DNA of 64,000 nt from Gp1-AA133 sp964641665 (GCA_964641665.1 CAZXKO010000076.1:1-64000); one strand, 5' to 3'; shown: positions 40,201-48,608, counted from the first letter of the stretch. Made by a program: numbers and translations. Notes: generated by a model from the sequence alone, not told the origin.

Positions 40201-40788
40201 GGCGGCAAGTGTGAGGCCGACGCGATGAGCGATCCGCGCGATCCCAGCGGCTATTCGGCCGATGATTTGATCAGCATGGGGTTCATCGCCACGCCCAAGC
40301 TCGCCGCGTTGGTCGAGAACACGAAGAAGGTGAGCGATCTGAACGTCGACGATTTTGACGCCTTGGTCTGCGCCGGCGGGCAGGCTCCCATGTTCACCTA
40401 AGACAAATCCCTCGAACTGCAAAAGAAGTTCGTCCAGTTCTACGAGGCAGAAAAGGTAACCTGTGCGCTCTGCCACGGGTGTTCTGTCCTGCGCTACGCG
40501 AAGCTGAGCAACGGCGAGTACCTGGTGAAGGGCAAAACGGTAACGGGGTTCGCCAACGTCGAGGAGGACTACGCGGACAACGCGGTGTGGACCATGAACC
40601 CGTTATCGCGCGACAAGCACGTGATGCCCTGGCGGATTGAGGATGAGCTCAAAAAGCTTGGGGCAAACTACGTTCAGGCCGGCCTTTGGCGCGGCTTCGC
40701 CGTTCGTGATGGAAATCTTGTTACCGGGCAGCAGAACTTTTCTGGATCAGAAACAGCAGACGTGATCGTGACGGCGCTCGGGGAGTAA
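40201..40788 (+). pseudogene. DJ-1/PfpI family (type 1 glutamine amidotransferase-like) pseudogene
   Basis: The frame reads GGKCEADAMSDPRDPSGYSA, DFDALVCAGGQAPMFT, then a TAA at 40399-40401, then DKSLELQKKFVQFYEAEK, CALCHGCSVLRYAKLSNGE and WTMNPLSRDKHVMPWRIEDE, all in one frame and matching DJ-1/PfpI proteins on both sides. The nucleophile Cys (ALCHG) is past the stop. The normal N-terminus (first strand and about 40 residues) is absent upstream as well, so the gene is both truncated at the 5' end and stopped by TAA, probably from TAT or TAC. TAA is not a recoding codon, so this is decay. The second half could at most be a remnant from an internal start. Confidence 0.8.
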
Positions 40789-40820
40789 GACTGACCTCAG
40801 GTCTTGGGTCTCGTCTCCGG

Positions 40821-40835
40821 GGTTACCCGGTAACC
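40821..40835. promoter_or_regulatory. Palindrome upstream of the sigma-54 promoter
   Basis: GGTTACC-C-GGTAACC is a perfect 7-bp inverted repeat 115 bases before the -24 element, the usual position of an enhancer bound by a sigma-54 activator. A second inverted pair, CCCTACC (40870-40876) and GGTAGGG (40909-40915), lies between. Confidence 0.5.
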
Positions 40836-40949
40836 AGGGCAGCTCGAAACGCGTGGTACCTGCGGCTTTCCCTACCGTCCTCATATGCAAAGAATTGCCT
40901 ATCGACCTGGTAGGGGATTGCAAAAGCTAGAGATTCATGGGGACGAGTT

Positions 40950-40965
40950 TGGCACGGGCCTTGCA
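40950..40965 (+). promoter_or_regulatory. Sigma-54 (-24/-12) promoter
   Basis: TGGCACGGGCCTTGCA matches the RpoN consensus TGGCACG-N4-TTGC(A/T) in every fixed position. The start site is predicted near 40976, about 80 bases before the ATG at 41058. RpoN promoters need an activator ATPase bound upstream, and a palindrome lies at 40821. Confidence 0.72.
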
Positions 40966-41057
40966 CCTTCCGAGACTGTAGAGTTTCGGGCTTCTTCCCA
41001 CCGAGGCAGGTCATCGGGTCGGAAGGATCGCGGACTCCTCTATGGCGGAGACCCCTT

Positions 41058-41384
41058 ATGAAGATCACATGGCTGGTGTTGTGTTTGGCTTGGGCTACCG
41101 CGGCGTATGGACAGAGTGTGGCAGGCGGATCTACCGGATTTTCAGCCATCAGCAGCGAGCCGCAGCCGATCCAGATGATGACTCATCCGCAGCACGCAGC
41201 GGAGAAGCCGATGGCGTCAGAGCAGAGCCTGTTGGGCAACTCGACATACTCGTATGCGCGTGGGGAACGGCCGTTGTGGGAAGTGGCCCCGGTGGTCAAA
41301 GTAACGCCACTGGGCGATGCGGCGCGTGATCTGAGAAAAGAACACTTGGCCGCAAAGAAGGCGAGTAAGGTTTTCGAGAACTAG
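41058..41384 (+). CDS. Small exported hypothetical protein under a sigma-54-type promoter
   Basis: This 108-residue protein has a signal peptide (TWLVLCLAWATAAYG, cleavage near residue 18). The mature part is hydrophilic, with a Met/Gln/His-rich stretch (IQMMTHPQHAAE) and a charged C-terminus (LGDAARDLRKEHLAAKKA). I do not recognise the family. GGAG lies 7-10 bases before the ATG. It is probably transcribed alone from the sigma-54-type promoter at 40950, and a hairpin follows it at 41442. Confidence 0.65.
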   Translation: MKITWLVLCLAWATAAYGQSVAGGSTGFSAISSEPQPIQMMTHPQHAAEKPMASEQSLLGNSTYSYARGERPLWEVAPVVKVTPLGDAARDLRKEHLAAKKASKVFEN

Positions 41385-41441
41385 ATTGCCTGGTTCGCCA
41401 GTACTGCAAGCAGGACGGCGAACCTAGTGCGGAAAGCGCGG

Positions 41442-41464
41442 GGCGCGGACACTACGTCCGCGCC
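41442..41464 (+). terminator. Hairpin terminator candidate
   Basis: GGCGCGGAC (41442-41450) and GTCCGCGCC (41456-41464) form a 9-bp stem with a 5-base loop, followed by TTTCGCATTT. It lies 57 bases after the stop at 41384. The arms are identical to the inner arms of the hairpin at 34008-34036. Confidence 0.55.
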
Positions 41465-41526
41465 TTTCGCATTTGGAAAAGGCGCGCAGGCAGGTAAAAG
41501 GATTGTGGTTCAGGAGTGAGGTTGCG

Positions 41527-42012
41527 CTAGCGCGGGTGGAGGCCGCAGGCATACAGGATTCCGACCAGGGCCATGGCGGCTGCGGCAGCGGTTAGAAAGA
41601 TGGCGCGGAGTGAGATTCGCTGGGGAGCGGCCGCGGGGACATCGCCACGTTTCTTCACCCATTGGTGAACACTGTTGACGACAGGAAAAGAAGACTGGAT
41701 TGTGGTCTCGAGGCGGCGATGGTCGGGGCCCGCGAGAGACAGAAAGCGGAAGGGCTGCTCGGTCCAGGAGACAGCGCGTAACATTTCGGCCGCGCCCAAG
41801 ACAGGACCAGAATTCGTGAGAAACATCAGGCGTACGCGGGCACCATGATCGACGGGTCGCTCGACTCGAAGCAGGCCACCAGTGAGGGACACCACGGTGA
41901 GATCGACGGGAAGGCGGTGGCCATCGGAGAAACGAAGGATGACAGGGGTGATGTCGGGCAGGCGGATCCGCGGGCTGCGGGCCTGCGGATATGGTCGGGG
42001 GAGGGATGTCAT
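41527..42012 (-). CDS. PilZ-like domain protein with C-terminal membrane anchor
   Basis: This 161-residue protein has an N-terminal PilZ-like beta barrel: ITPVILRFSDGHRLPVDLTV, then the turn LTGGLLRVERPVDHGARVRL (PilZ pattern S/T-x-G-G), and AEMLRAVSWTEQPFRFLSL. The canonical c-di-GMP motif RxxxR is only loosely present before the barrel (RSPRIRLPD), so ligand binding is uncertain. A linker and one transmembrane helix (RAIFLTAAAAAMALVGILYA) close the protein at the cytoplasmic face. It would tether a c-di-GMP or protein contact module to the inner membrane. The start is ATG 42012 with a weak ribosome site. Confidence 0.7.
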   Translation of the reverse strand: MTSLPRPYPQARSPRIRLPDITPVILRFSDGHRLPVDLTVVSLTGGLLRVERPVDHGARVRLMFLTNSGPVLGAAEMLRAVSWTEQPFRFLSLAGPDHRRLETTIQSSFPVVNSVHQWVKKRGDVPAAAPQRISLRAIFLTAAAAAMALVGILYACGLHPR

Positions 42013-42195
42013 TCCAGGAGTAAGTATGAGATTCGGGGATTGGCGAGCAACAGGTTACGAAAGGACTTGTACCTGATGCAGGCGGCCGGGTTCAGGTAAG
42101 CGCGCACGTGGGCGACTCCCACAGTCTTCCACCTTTGAGGCTCTCGTGCGAATCGCAGAGCACCCATCTCGCTTCAAGTGTTACTTGAGGTGTTC

Positions 42196-42378
42196 TTAGC
42201 TGGCCTTCCTCAAATCGACCGCGGTTGGGCCGCAGCAGGCGGGGCAGGCGCCGGCACCGACCCACATCGTGGCGGAGTCATATTGGGTGCTGTAGTTTTC
42301 GGGTTGAGCCTCGGTCCAGCGCCAATCGCAATTAGCACACTGGTAAACGAGGGGGAGGGCGTTCGTTTCGTTTGCCAT
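42196..42378 (-). CDS. Small zinc-ribbon-like protein
   Basis: This 60-residue protein has two CxxC knuckles, CANC near residue 14 and CPAC near residue 49, separated by a polar stretch (TEAQPENYSTQYDSATMW). It fits a minimal zinc ribbon. The longer frame upstream to 42585 is not credible because it runs through murA's 3' end. The ribosome site is weak. It lies between murA and the PilZ-like gene on the same strand. Confidence 0.5.
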   Translation of the reverse strand: MANETNALPLVYQCANCDWRWTEAQPENYSTQYDSATMWVGAGACPACCGPTAVDLRKAS

Positions 42379-42517
42379 GCAGTGTCTGATGCGCGAGTCG
42401 GCCCGAAGGTCGAAGGGCTTGAGGTTACGGAAGTACCGGGTGGGACCCTGTACCGGGCTCGGGCGTAGCTGGCAAGAAGAACCGAGGATTACCTGTCTCC
42501 CCGAGGCGTTCGCGTGA

Positions 42518-43822
42518 CTAACTCCCAAACGATGGGGCCGCGGCCTTCCTGGGGAATATCTCGCCCATGCGGCGGATCTCGGCACCGAGGCCTTTTAGTT
42601 TCTCTTCGATGTGCTCGTAACCGCGGTCGATATGGTAGACCCGGTCGATGATGGTTTCGCCGTCGGCAACGAGGGCGGCGAGAACGAGAGAGGCGGAGGC
42701 GCGCAGATCGGAGGCGAGGACGGCGGCGGCGCTGAGCGGAGTCTTGCCGCGCACGATAGCGCGGCGGCCTTCGATCTTGATGTTGGCGCCCATGCGCACC
42801 AATTCCTGCGCGTGCATGAAGCGGTTCTCGAAGATGTTCTCGGTGACGATGGACGTGCCGTCGGCCTGAGTGGCGAGGGCCATGTATTGGGCCTGCATGT
42901 CAGTAGGGAAGCCAGGATACTCTTCCGTGTCTACGTCGGCTGCCTGGAGCGGGTTGTCGCCCATGACGCGGATCGCGTCGACGGTGTGCGTGGTTTTCAC
43001 GCCGGCTTCCTGAAGTTTCTGGAGAAGGGAAGTGAGGTGGGCGGGATCGCAGCCGGAGACCTTAACGTCGCCGCCGGTCAGCGCTCCGGCGATAAGGAAG
43101 GTGCCGGCCTCGATGCGGTCGGGAATGATGCGGTGTTTCGCTCCATGAAGTCTGCTGACGCCCTTCACATGGATGGTGGTGGTGCCGGCGCCGTGAATTT
43201 TCGCACCCATTTTGTTGAGCAGGTCGGCGAGGTCGGCGACCTCAGGTTCGCGGGCGCAGTTCCGCAGGACGGTGTCGCCGTCGGCGAGGGTGGCGGCCAT
43301 GAGCAGGTCTTCGGTACCGGTGACGGTGATCTTGTCGAAGACGATTTCAGCCCCGCGCAGGCGATCGGTGGTGGCTTCGACATAGCCGTGGTCGTGCGTC
43401 ATTTTCGCGCCGAGGCGCTCGAGGCCTTTGATGTGGAGGTCGATGGGACGCGCTCCGATGGCGCAGCCTCCCGGTAGCGAGACGCGGGCGCGGCCACAGC
43501 GGGCGACCAGCGGGCCCAGGACCAGCGTGGAGGCGCGCATCGTCTTGACCAGTTCGTAGGAAGCTTCGGGAGTGGCGAGCTTGGCACATTGGATGGTGGT
43601 GCGGTGATGAGCGCGGCCGTAGCCAAGCTCGACTTCGGCGCCCATGGCGGCGAGCAGGCGGCGGGTGGTTTCGATGTCGCGAACCTGGGGGATGTTTTCC
43701 AGGATGACTTCGTCTTCGGTGAGCAGGGCCGCGGCCATGCAAGGTAGGGCAGCGTTCTTGGCACCACTGATGCGAACCGTGCCGAGGAGTGGAGTGCCGC
43801 CGCGGATTACTAGCTTGTCCAT
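42518..43822 (-). CDS. murA: UDP-N-acetylglucosamine 1-carboxyvinyltransferase
   Basis: This 434-residue enzyme is full length and matches MurA: LVIRGGTPLLGTVRISGAKN (substrate Lys in SGAKNAALP), the catalytic Cys about 120 in LPGGCAIGARPIDLH, TVTGTEDLLMAATLADG, DRIEAGTFLIAGALTGG and DRVYHIDRGYEHIEEKLKGLG. It transfers enolpyruvate from PEP to UDP-GlcNAc, the first committed step of peptidoglycan synthesis, in the cytoplasm. The Cys form is the fosfomycin-sensitive type. It lies downstream of the serine hydrolase/murQ pair on the same strand, 111 bases after murQ, with repeat locus 3 in the gap. Confidence 0.97.
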   Translation of the reverse strand: MDKLVIRGGTPLLGTVRISGAKNAALPCMAAALLTEDEVILENIPQVRDIETTRRLLAAMGAEVELGYGRAHHRTTIQCAKLATPEASYELVKTMRASTLVLGPLVARCGRARVSLPGGCAIGARPIDLHIKGLERLGAKMTHDHGYVEATTDRLRGAEIVFDKITVTGTEDLLMAATLADGDTVLRNCAREPEVADLADLLNKMGAKIHGAGTTTIHVKGVSRLHGAKHRIIPDRIEAGTFLIAGALTGGDVKVSGCDPAHLTSLLQKLQEAGVKTTHTVDAIRVMGDNPLQAADVDTEEYPGFPTDMQAQYMALATQADGTSIVTENIFENRFMHAQELVRMGANIKIEGRRAIVRGKTPLSAAAVLASDLRASASLVLAALVADGETIIDRVYHIDRGYEHIEEKLKGLGAEIRRMGEIFPRKAAAPSFGS

Positions 43823-43852
43823 GTTGTCCTGTGGTTCAGTCTAAGTCGGAAA

Positions 43853-43905
43853 AGCTTTTCACTGCAAAGTGCGCTAAGAAATCCGCAAAGGACGCAACGA
43901 AACCG
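43853..43905 (+). repeat. CGCAGAG-type dispersed repeat, locus 3
   Basis: The stretch CACTGCAAAGTGCGCTAAG, then AAATCCGCAAAGGACGCAAC lies in the 111-base gap between murQ and murA. It has the same CGCAAAG/GACGC wording as the other loci. Confidence 0.5.
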
Positions 43906-43933
43906 GTGGGGCTCTTGTTGCCTCGTGGCCCAT

Positions 43934-44878
43934 TCACTTTACAGGATTAGAGCGGAGGTTCGGTTTACTCCTTTGGGCAAGAGCGATGGCTTTTCGGACA
44001 TGCCCGACGGTGAGTTTCAAGGCACGCGCGGCCTGGGCGCGGGGGACGCCGGCTTTGAGCATCACTAAGGCGACGGGGACGTCGTTGTTAGACTGCTTGA
44101 GGGCTTGCCGGGCGGCGTCACGCGCGATGCCAGTAGTCCACTGCAGGATAGTAACGCCACGCTCGGCGAGTTTCTGGTTCTTTAAGTGAAGGTTGACCAT
44201 GAGGTTGCCGTAGACATAGCCAAGGCGGGTCATGGCGCCGGTCGTCAACATGTTAAGAACCATTTTCTGGGCAGTGCCGGCTTTCATGCGGCTGGAACCG
44301 GCGAGCACTTCAGGGCCGACGTCGGTGACGATGGCGAAGTGGGCGGCGCGTTCGAGCGGCGAGTTGCGATTGCAGGTGACGGCGATGGTCTGGGCGCCCC
44401 GGCTACGGGCGTGTTCAATGGCGGCGATGGTGAACGGGGTGCGGCCGCTGGCGGCGATGCCAACGACCACGTCATTCTTTGTGGGTTTGCGGCGCGCGAT
44501 TTCGGCGCGGCCTTGCGTGCTGGAATCTTCGCTGGCTTCGGCTTCGGCGCCGAGGGCTTCAGGTCCCCCCGCGATGATGTATTGGACCTGCTCGGGGCGA
44601 GTGTCGAAGGTCGGCGGAATTTCGGCCGCGTCGAGTGCGCCGATGCGGCCGCTGGTGCCGGTGCCGACGTAGATGAGGCGTCCGCCTTTGCGAAACTGGG
44701 CGGCGATAAGATCAATGGCGCGGCCGATTTCAGGAATCGCGCGGCGGACGGCGATGGCGACTTTGGCGTCTTCGGCGTTGATGATGCGGGCGATCTCGAC
44801 GCCGGATTTGAGGTCAAGATCGGTGGCGGACGGGTTGGAGCGCTCGGTGGTTAGGTCCTGCAGAAGGCGCGGTTTCAT
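43934..44878 (-). CDS. murQ: N-acetylmuramic acid 6-phosphate etherase
   Basis: This 314-residue enzyme has the N-terminus LQDLTTERSNPSATDLDLKS, the SIS-domain loop RLIYVGTGTSGRIGALDAAE, the catalytic Glu region PPTFDTRPEQ, and GIAASGRTPFTIAAIEHAR followed by GPEVLAGSSRMKAGTAQKM. These are signatures of MurQ. It splits MurNAc-6-phosphate into GlcNAc-6-phosphate and D-lactate, feeding amino-sugar recycling. The start ATG at 44878 overlaps the upstream serine hydrolase's stop by 4 bases (ATGA), so they are coupled. The adjacent divergent gene encodes a NamZ-type MurNAc-releasing enzyme, which supports a MurNAc salvage pathway. No kinase (MurK) or transporter is in view. Confidence 0.96.
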   Translation of the reverse strand: MKPRLLQDLTTERSNPSATDLDLKSGVEIARIINAEDAKVAIAVRRAIPEIGRAIDLIAAQFRKGGRLIYVGTGTSGRIGALDAAEIPPTFDTRPEQVQYIIAGGPEALGAEAEASEDSSTQGRAEIARRKPTKNDVVVGIAASGRTPFTIAAIEHARSRGAQTIAVTCNRNSPLERAAHFAIVTDVGPEVLAGSSRMKAGTAQKMVLNMLTTGAMTRLGYVYGNLMVNLHLKNQKLAERGVTILQWTTGIARDAARQALKQSNNDVPVALVMLKAGVPRAQAARALKLTVGHVRKAIALAQRSKPNLRSNPVK

Positions 44879-46080
44879 GATTCGTTCTTTGGAAGGGCCT
44901 TGATAATGGCGTCGTGGAAGCGCGGGCGTATCTGCCGGATGGCCTGATTCTTGTTGTCTGGCCAAGTGCGGTTGGTCAACAGGGTGATGGAGAGGTCGCG
45001 CTCGGGATCGATCCAGAGCGAGGCTCCGGTGTAGCCGAGATGGCCGTAGGAGTCGGCGGAGAAGTACCGGCCGGACTGCGAGGGAGCCGACGGCGTGTCC
45101 CAACCGAGCGCACGTGAGGTGTTTGCGGGCGAGGTTTCGCGTTCTGTAAACAGAGCCACAGTTTCGGGGCGCAGGATGGGATGGCCGCCTTGCAGCATGG
45201 CGTGCGCGAAGGTGGCTACGTCACGCGCGGTGGCAAAGATGCCGGCGTGGGCGGCGACTCCACCGAGGACACTCGCGTTTTCGTCGTGGACTTCACCCTG
45301 GATGATGCGGTGACGAAAAATCTGGTCGTCGGCCGTGGGCGGGATAGAGGAGCGCAATTCGGGCGCAGGGTTGAATGTCGTGTGAGTCATGCCCAGCGGG
45401 CCGAAGATCTCACGCTGGCAGAAGCGGTCGAGGGATTCGTCGGCCAGACGTTCAAGTGCCGTGCCCAGGATGATGAAGCCGATGTCGCTGTATTCGGCGT
45501 GAGAGGCGGGGTCACGGACCAGGGGCGTCGCGTAGGCGGCCTGGAGCAGATCTTCGCGCGTGTGCGTGCGCAGGAAGAGTTTTTCGTAGGCGGGCAGCCC
45601 CGAGGAGTGTGCCAGCAACATGCGCAGGGTGACTTCGTCGCGGCGCGGGTCTTCGCCCGCGAATTCACCGACCATAGAAAGGACGGGCATTTCGAGATCG
45701 AGCAGACCACGCTGGTAGAGGATCATCGCCATGGTGGTGGTGATGACCTTGGTGACGGACGCGAGATCGAAGAGCGTGTCGGGCGTAGGCGCGGGCGAGG
45801 CGGAATCGTAGGTGAAGCGTCCGAGGGCGCGCAGGGCGACGAGCTTGCCGTGGTGCGTGACCGCAATCGAGGCGGCCGGGAAAGCGCACGCAGTGATGGC
45901 CTCATCGAGAACTGCAAAAGCGGCTGTGAAACGGCGATCCTGATCGTCGTGAGCGGCGATGGGAAAGGTGGCGGGATGGGGAACGGCGCGAGTCAGAGAC
46001 GACCTTTTGTCAAATGGAGTGCTGTCCGGGTTATAGCAAATCGTGCAGGAGCGGTAAAGAAAACGGACAGTGGCAGACAC
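44875..46080 (-). CDS. Serine hydrolase, class C beta-lactamase-like (penicillin-binding-protein fold)
   Basis: This 401-residue protein has the active-site SVTK motif (LFDLASVTKVITTTM, Ser-x-x-Lys), a YSD motif (AEYSDIGFIILG) in the place of Tyr-x-Asn, and the third motif HLGYTGASLW. This is the beta-lactamase/DD-peptidase-esterase family. It has no obvious N-terminal signal peptide in the frame chosen, so the start is uncertain: GTG 46080 is the most upstream and has a weak ribosome site. It is closely related to the N-terminal half of the divergent gene (GVAAHAGIFATARDVATFAHAML versus its counterpart). Its stop overlaps the murQ start. Role inferred: processing of cell-wall peptides or esters in a MurNAc recycling unit. 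Confidence 0.88.
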   Translation of the reverse strand: MSATVRFLYRSCTICYNPDSTPFDKRSSLTRAVPHPATFPIAAHDDQDRRFTAAFAVLDEAITACAFPAASIAVTHHGKLVALRALGRFTYDSASPAPTPDTLFDLASVTKVITTTMAMILYQRGLLDLEMPVLSMVGEFAGEDPRRDEVTLRMLLAHSSGLPAYEKLFLRTHTREDLLQAAYATPLVRDPASHAEYSDIGFIILGTALERLADESLDRFCQREIFGPLGMTHTTFNPAPELRSSIPPTADDQIFRHRIIQGEVHDENASVLGGVAAHAGIFATARDVATFAHAMLQGGHPILRPETVALFTERETSPANTSRALGWDTPSAPSQSGRYFSADSYGHLGYTGASLWIDPERDLSITLLTNRTWPDNKNQAIRQIRPRFHDAIIKALPKNES

Positions 46081-46160
46081 GGCACCTCTGAGCGGGAGTT
46101 CGATTGAGAAGAGCTTGTGGGCTTGTGTAAAGTCGGGATATCCACATTTTCTTGAATCTT

Positions 46161-48608
46161 ATGGTTAGGCGGCTGCGGGTGATCCGACGCGCTGGGAACG
46201 TTCCTTTCGCCCTTTCAGGGTTTGTTTGGCTAGTGTTGGTTGCCATCCTGCCGATTGCGACTCAACCTCCAATTGCAAGTGCTGAGAAAGCGGCACCCGC
46301 AAAGCTCGGGGCGTCCGTCGCCCGGCTAACTGTGATTGATGCGATCGTGCAGGAGGCAATCCGAGACGGGCAGATTCCGGGCGCAGTCGTTCTAATAGGG
46401 CACAACGGGCAGGTGGTGTACCGGAAAGCATTCGGCAACCGGGCGCTGGAGCCGCGGCGCGAGTTGATGACCGTCGATACCGTCTTCGATCTAGCCTCGC
46501 TGACCAAGGTGGTCGCGACGACGACATCGGTGATGCAACTGGTTGAGCGGGGGAGGGTTCGGGTGAACGATCCGGTGGCGAAGTACCTGCCGGAGTTTGC
46601 GCAGAACGGGAAAGACGAGATCACGGTACGGCAGTTGCTGACGCACTACTCGGGGCTGGCTCCGGACCTGGACCTGAAGACACCGTGGCAGGGAAAAGAG
46701 ACGGCCTACAAGATGGCGTTCGCGGAGAAGCCAGAGACATCGCCGGGCTCGAGCTTCGTCTACAGCGACATTAACTTCATCGTGCTGGGCGCGCTGGTGG
46801 AGCGGGTAACGGGCGAGAGCCTGGATCACTATGCGGCGGCGCACGTGTTCGATCCGCTGAAGATGACGCGTACACGTTACCTGCCGCCAAAGGCGTGGCG
46901 CGCGAAGATCGCGCCCACGCAGTTTGACGAGCACGAACACATGCTCCGCGGAGAGGTGCACGACCCCACCGCGCTGCGCATGGGCGGAGTGGCAGGACAT
47001 GCCGGCTTGTTTTCCACGGCGGACGATCTGGCGAAATTCGCGCAGGCCTTGCTAACCGGCGGAGACGGGATTCTCTCCGCGCTGATGGTGGAGAAGATGA
47101 CGACGCCGGAGCAGCCTCCGACGGCGACGGCTGTGCGAGGATTCGGATGGGACATTGATTCACCGTTTTCGAGCAACCGCGGAGACCTGTTGCCGGTGGG
47201 CTCGTATGGGCACACGGGATTTGCGGGGACATCGATCTGGATTGATCCAGCCTCTCGGACGTACATCATCCTGCTGACCAACGCAGTGCATCCGCGAGGG
47301 CGGGGAACGGCGGTTGCCCTGCGATCGAAGGTGGGAACGGCGGTGGCGGCGGCGCTGGCTCTTACTCCTGACGAGAAAGAGAAGATGCGACTGGCGAGCA
47401 TGACGGGATACAACGAAGCAGCGAGCGCAGGGCGGCACGTGGCGACGCGAAACGGAAGCGTCAAGACGGGAATCGATGTGCTCGAGGAACGTGGCTTCGA
47501 AGGCGTCAAAGGGGCAGAGGCGCAGCGGAAGATCGGTCTGGTCACAAATCAGACGGGCGTCGACTCGGAGGGGCGGCGGACAATCGATGTGCTGGCTGGC
47601 GCGCCGGGAGTGTCGCTGCAGGCAATCTTCAGCCCGGAGCACGGGGTAACGGGAACGCTCGACACCACCGAGATTGGGAACTCAAAAGACGCGGTGACCG
47701 GAGTCCCGGTGTACAGCGTGTACGGGGCGAGCGACGCTGCGCGTCGGCCCTCGCTCGATGTGTTGAAGAGCCTCGATGCGGTAGTGTTCGACATCCAGGA
47801 TGCCGGAGCACGTTTCTACACCTACGAAACGACGCTGGGATATTTTCTGGAGGGCGCGGCCAAGACGGGGATCGAACTCATCGTGCTGGACCGGCCGAAT
47901 CCGATCACCGGCTCGTTCATGCAGGGGCCGGTTTCCGACGCCGGCTACGAGAGCTTTACGAACTACTTTCCGGTGCCGGTGCGGCATGGGATGACCATCG
48001 GCGAACTGGCGCAGATGTTCAACGCAGAGCGGAAGATCAACGCCAAATTGAAAGTGGTGGCGATGGACGGCTGGCTGCGGGGAGACTGGTTTGATTCCAC
48101 CGGGCTGAGCTGGGTAAATCCCTCGCCGAACCTGCGCAGCCTGCGCGAGGCAACGCTCTACCCGGGAGTGGCGTTGATCGAAGGTACGAACGTTTCGGTG
48201 GGGCGAGGAACGGATACTCCGTTTGAGTGGATCGGCGCGCCGTGGATCAAGGCGAGACAGCTGGCCGAATATCTGAATTCGCGGGCCATTGCGGGGGTGC
48301 GGTTTGTGCCGGTCAGTTTCACTCCGGCGGCCAGCACGTATGCGGGGCAGGTCTGCCAGGGGGTGAACATCGTGCTGCTGGACCGGAACACGTTTGACGC
48401 TCCAGAGTTGGGGGTGGAACTCGCGTCGGCATTGCACAAGCTTTTTCCCAACGACTTCAAGATCGAACGGATGAATGAGCTTCTGGTGAACCAGGCGGCG
48501 TACGATGCATTGGCCGCGGGACAGGATCCAAGGGCGATTGCGCATCGGTGGCAGGAGGGTCTGGAGAAGTTTGAGGAGATGCGGGAAAAGTATCTGATCT
48601 ACAAATGA
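46161..48608 (+). CDS. Fusion of serine hydrolase (YbbE-like) and exo-N-acetylmuramidase (NamZ/YbbC, DUF1343)
   Basis: This 815-residue exported protein has a signal region (about residues 15-45). It then has a serine beta-lactamase-like domain (about 45-420: FDLASLTKVVATTTS, FVYSDINFIVLG, SYGHTGFAGTSIW) and a DUF1343 domain (about 455-815: IGLVTNQTGVDSEGRRTID, IFSPEHGVTGTLDTTEIG, VFDIQDAGARFYTYETTLGY, ELIVLDRPNPI). DUF1343 is NamZ, an exo-beta-N-acetylmuramidase that removes MurNAc from the non-reducing ends of glycan strands. In Bacillus subtilis ybbE and ybbC are separate genes in the mur/nag recycling cluster; here they are one chain. The divergent partners are a related serine hydrolase and murQ. 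The start at ATG 46161 is preferred over TTG 46152. Confidence 0.9.
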   Translation: MVRRLRVIRRAGNVPFALSGFVWLVLVAILPIATQPPIASAEKAAPAKLGASVARLTVIDAIVQEAIRDGQIPGAVVLIGHNGQVVYRKAFGNRALEPRRELMTVDTVFDLASLTKVVATTTSVMQLVERGRVRVNDPVAKYLPEFAQNGKDEITVRQLLTHYSGLAPDLDLKTPWQGKETAYKMAFAEKPETSPGSSFVYSDINFIVLGALVERVTGESLDHYAAAHVFDPLKMTRTRYLPPKAWRAKIAPTQFDEHEHMLRGEVHDPTALRMGGVAGHAGLFSTADDLAKFAQALLTGGDGILSALMVEKMTTPEQPPTATAVRGFGWDIDSPFSSNRGDLLPVGSYGHTGFAGTSIWIDPASRTYIILLTNAVHPRGRGTAVALRSKVGTAVAAALALTPDEKEKMRLASMTGYNEAASAGRHVATRNGSVKTGIDVLEERGFEGVKGAEAQRKIGLVTNQTGVDSEGRRTIDVLAGAPGVSLQAIFSPEHGVTGTLDTTEIGNSKDAVTGVPVYSVYGASDAARRPSLDVLKSLDAVVFDIQDAGARFYTYETTLGYFLEGAAKTGIELIVLDRPNPITGSFMQGPVSDAGYESFTNYFPVPVRHGMTIGELAQMFNAERKINAKLKVVAMDGWLRGDWFDSTGLSWVNPSPNLRSLREATLYPGVALIEGTNVSVGRGTDTPFEWIGAPWIKARQLAEYLNSRAIAGVRFVPVSFTPAASTYAGQVCQGVNIVLLDRNTFDAPELGVELASALHKLFPNDFKIERMNELLVNQAAYDALAAGQDPRAIAHRWQEGLEKFEEMREKYLIYK

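Noticed and set aside
40399..40401. The stop inside the DJ-1/PfpI frame as a recoding event like the TGA at 20347
   Set aside because: It is TAA, which is not used for selenocysteine or pyrrolysine, and the 5' end of the gene is also missing.
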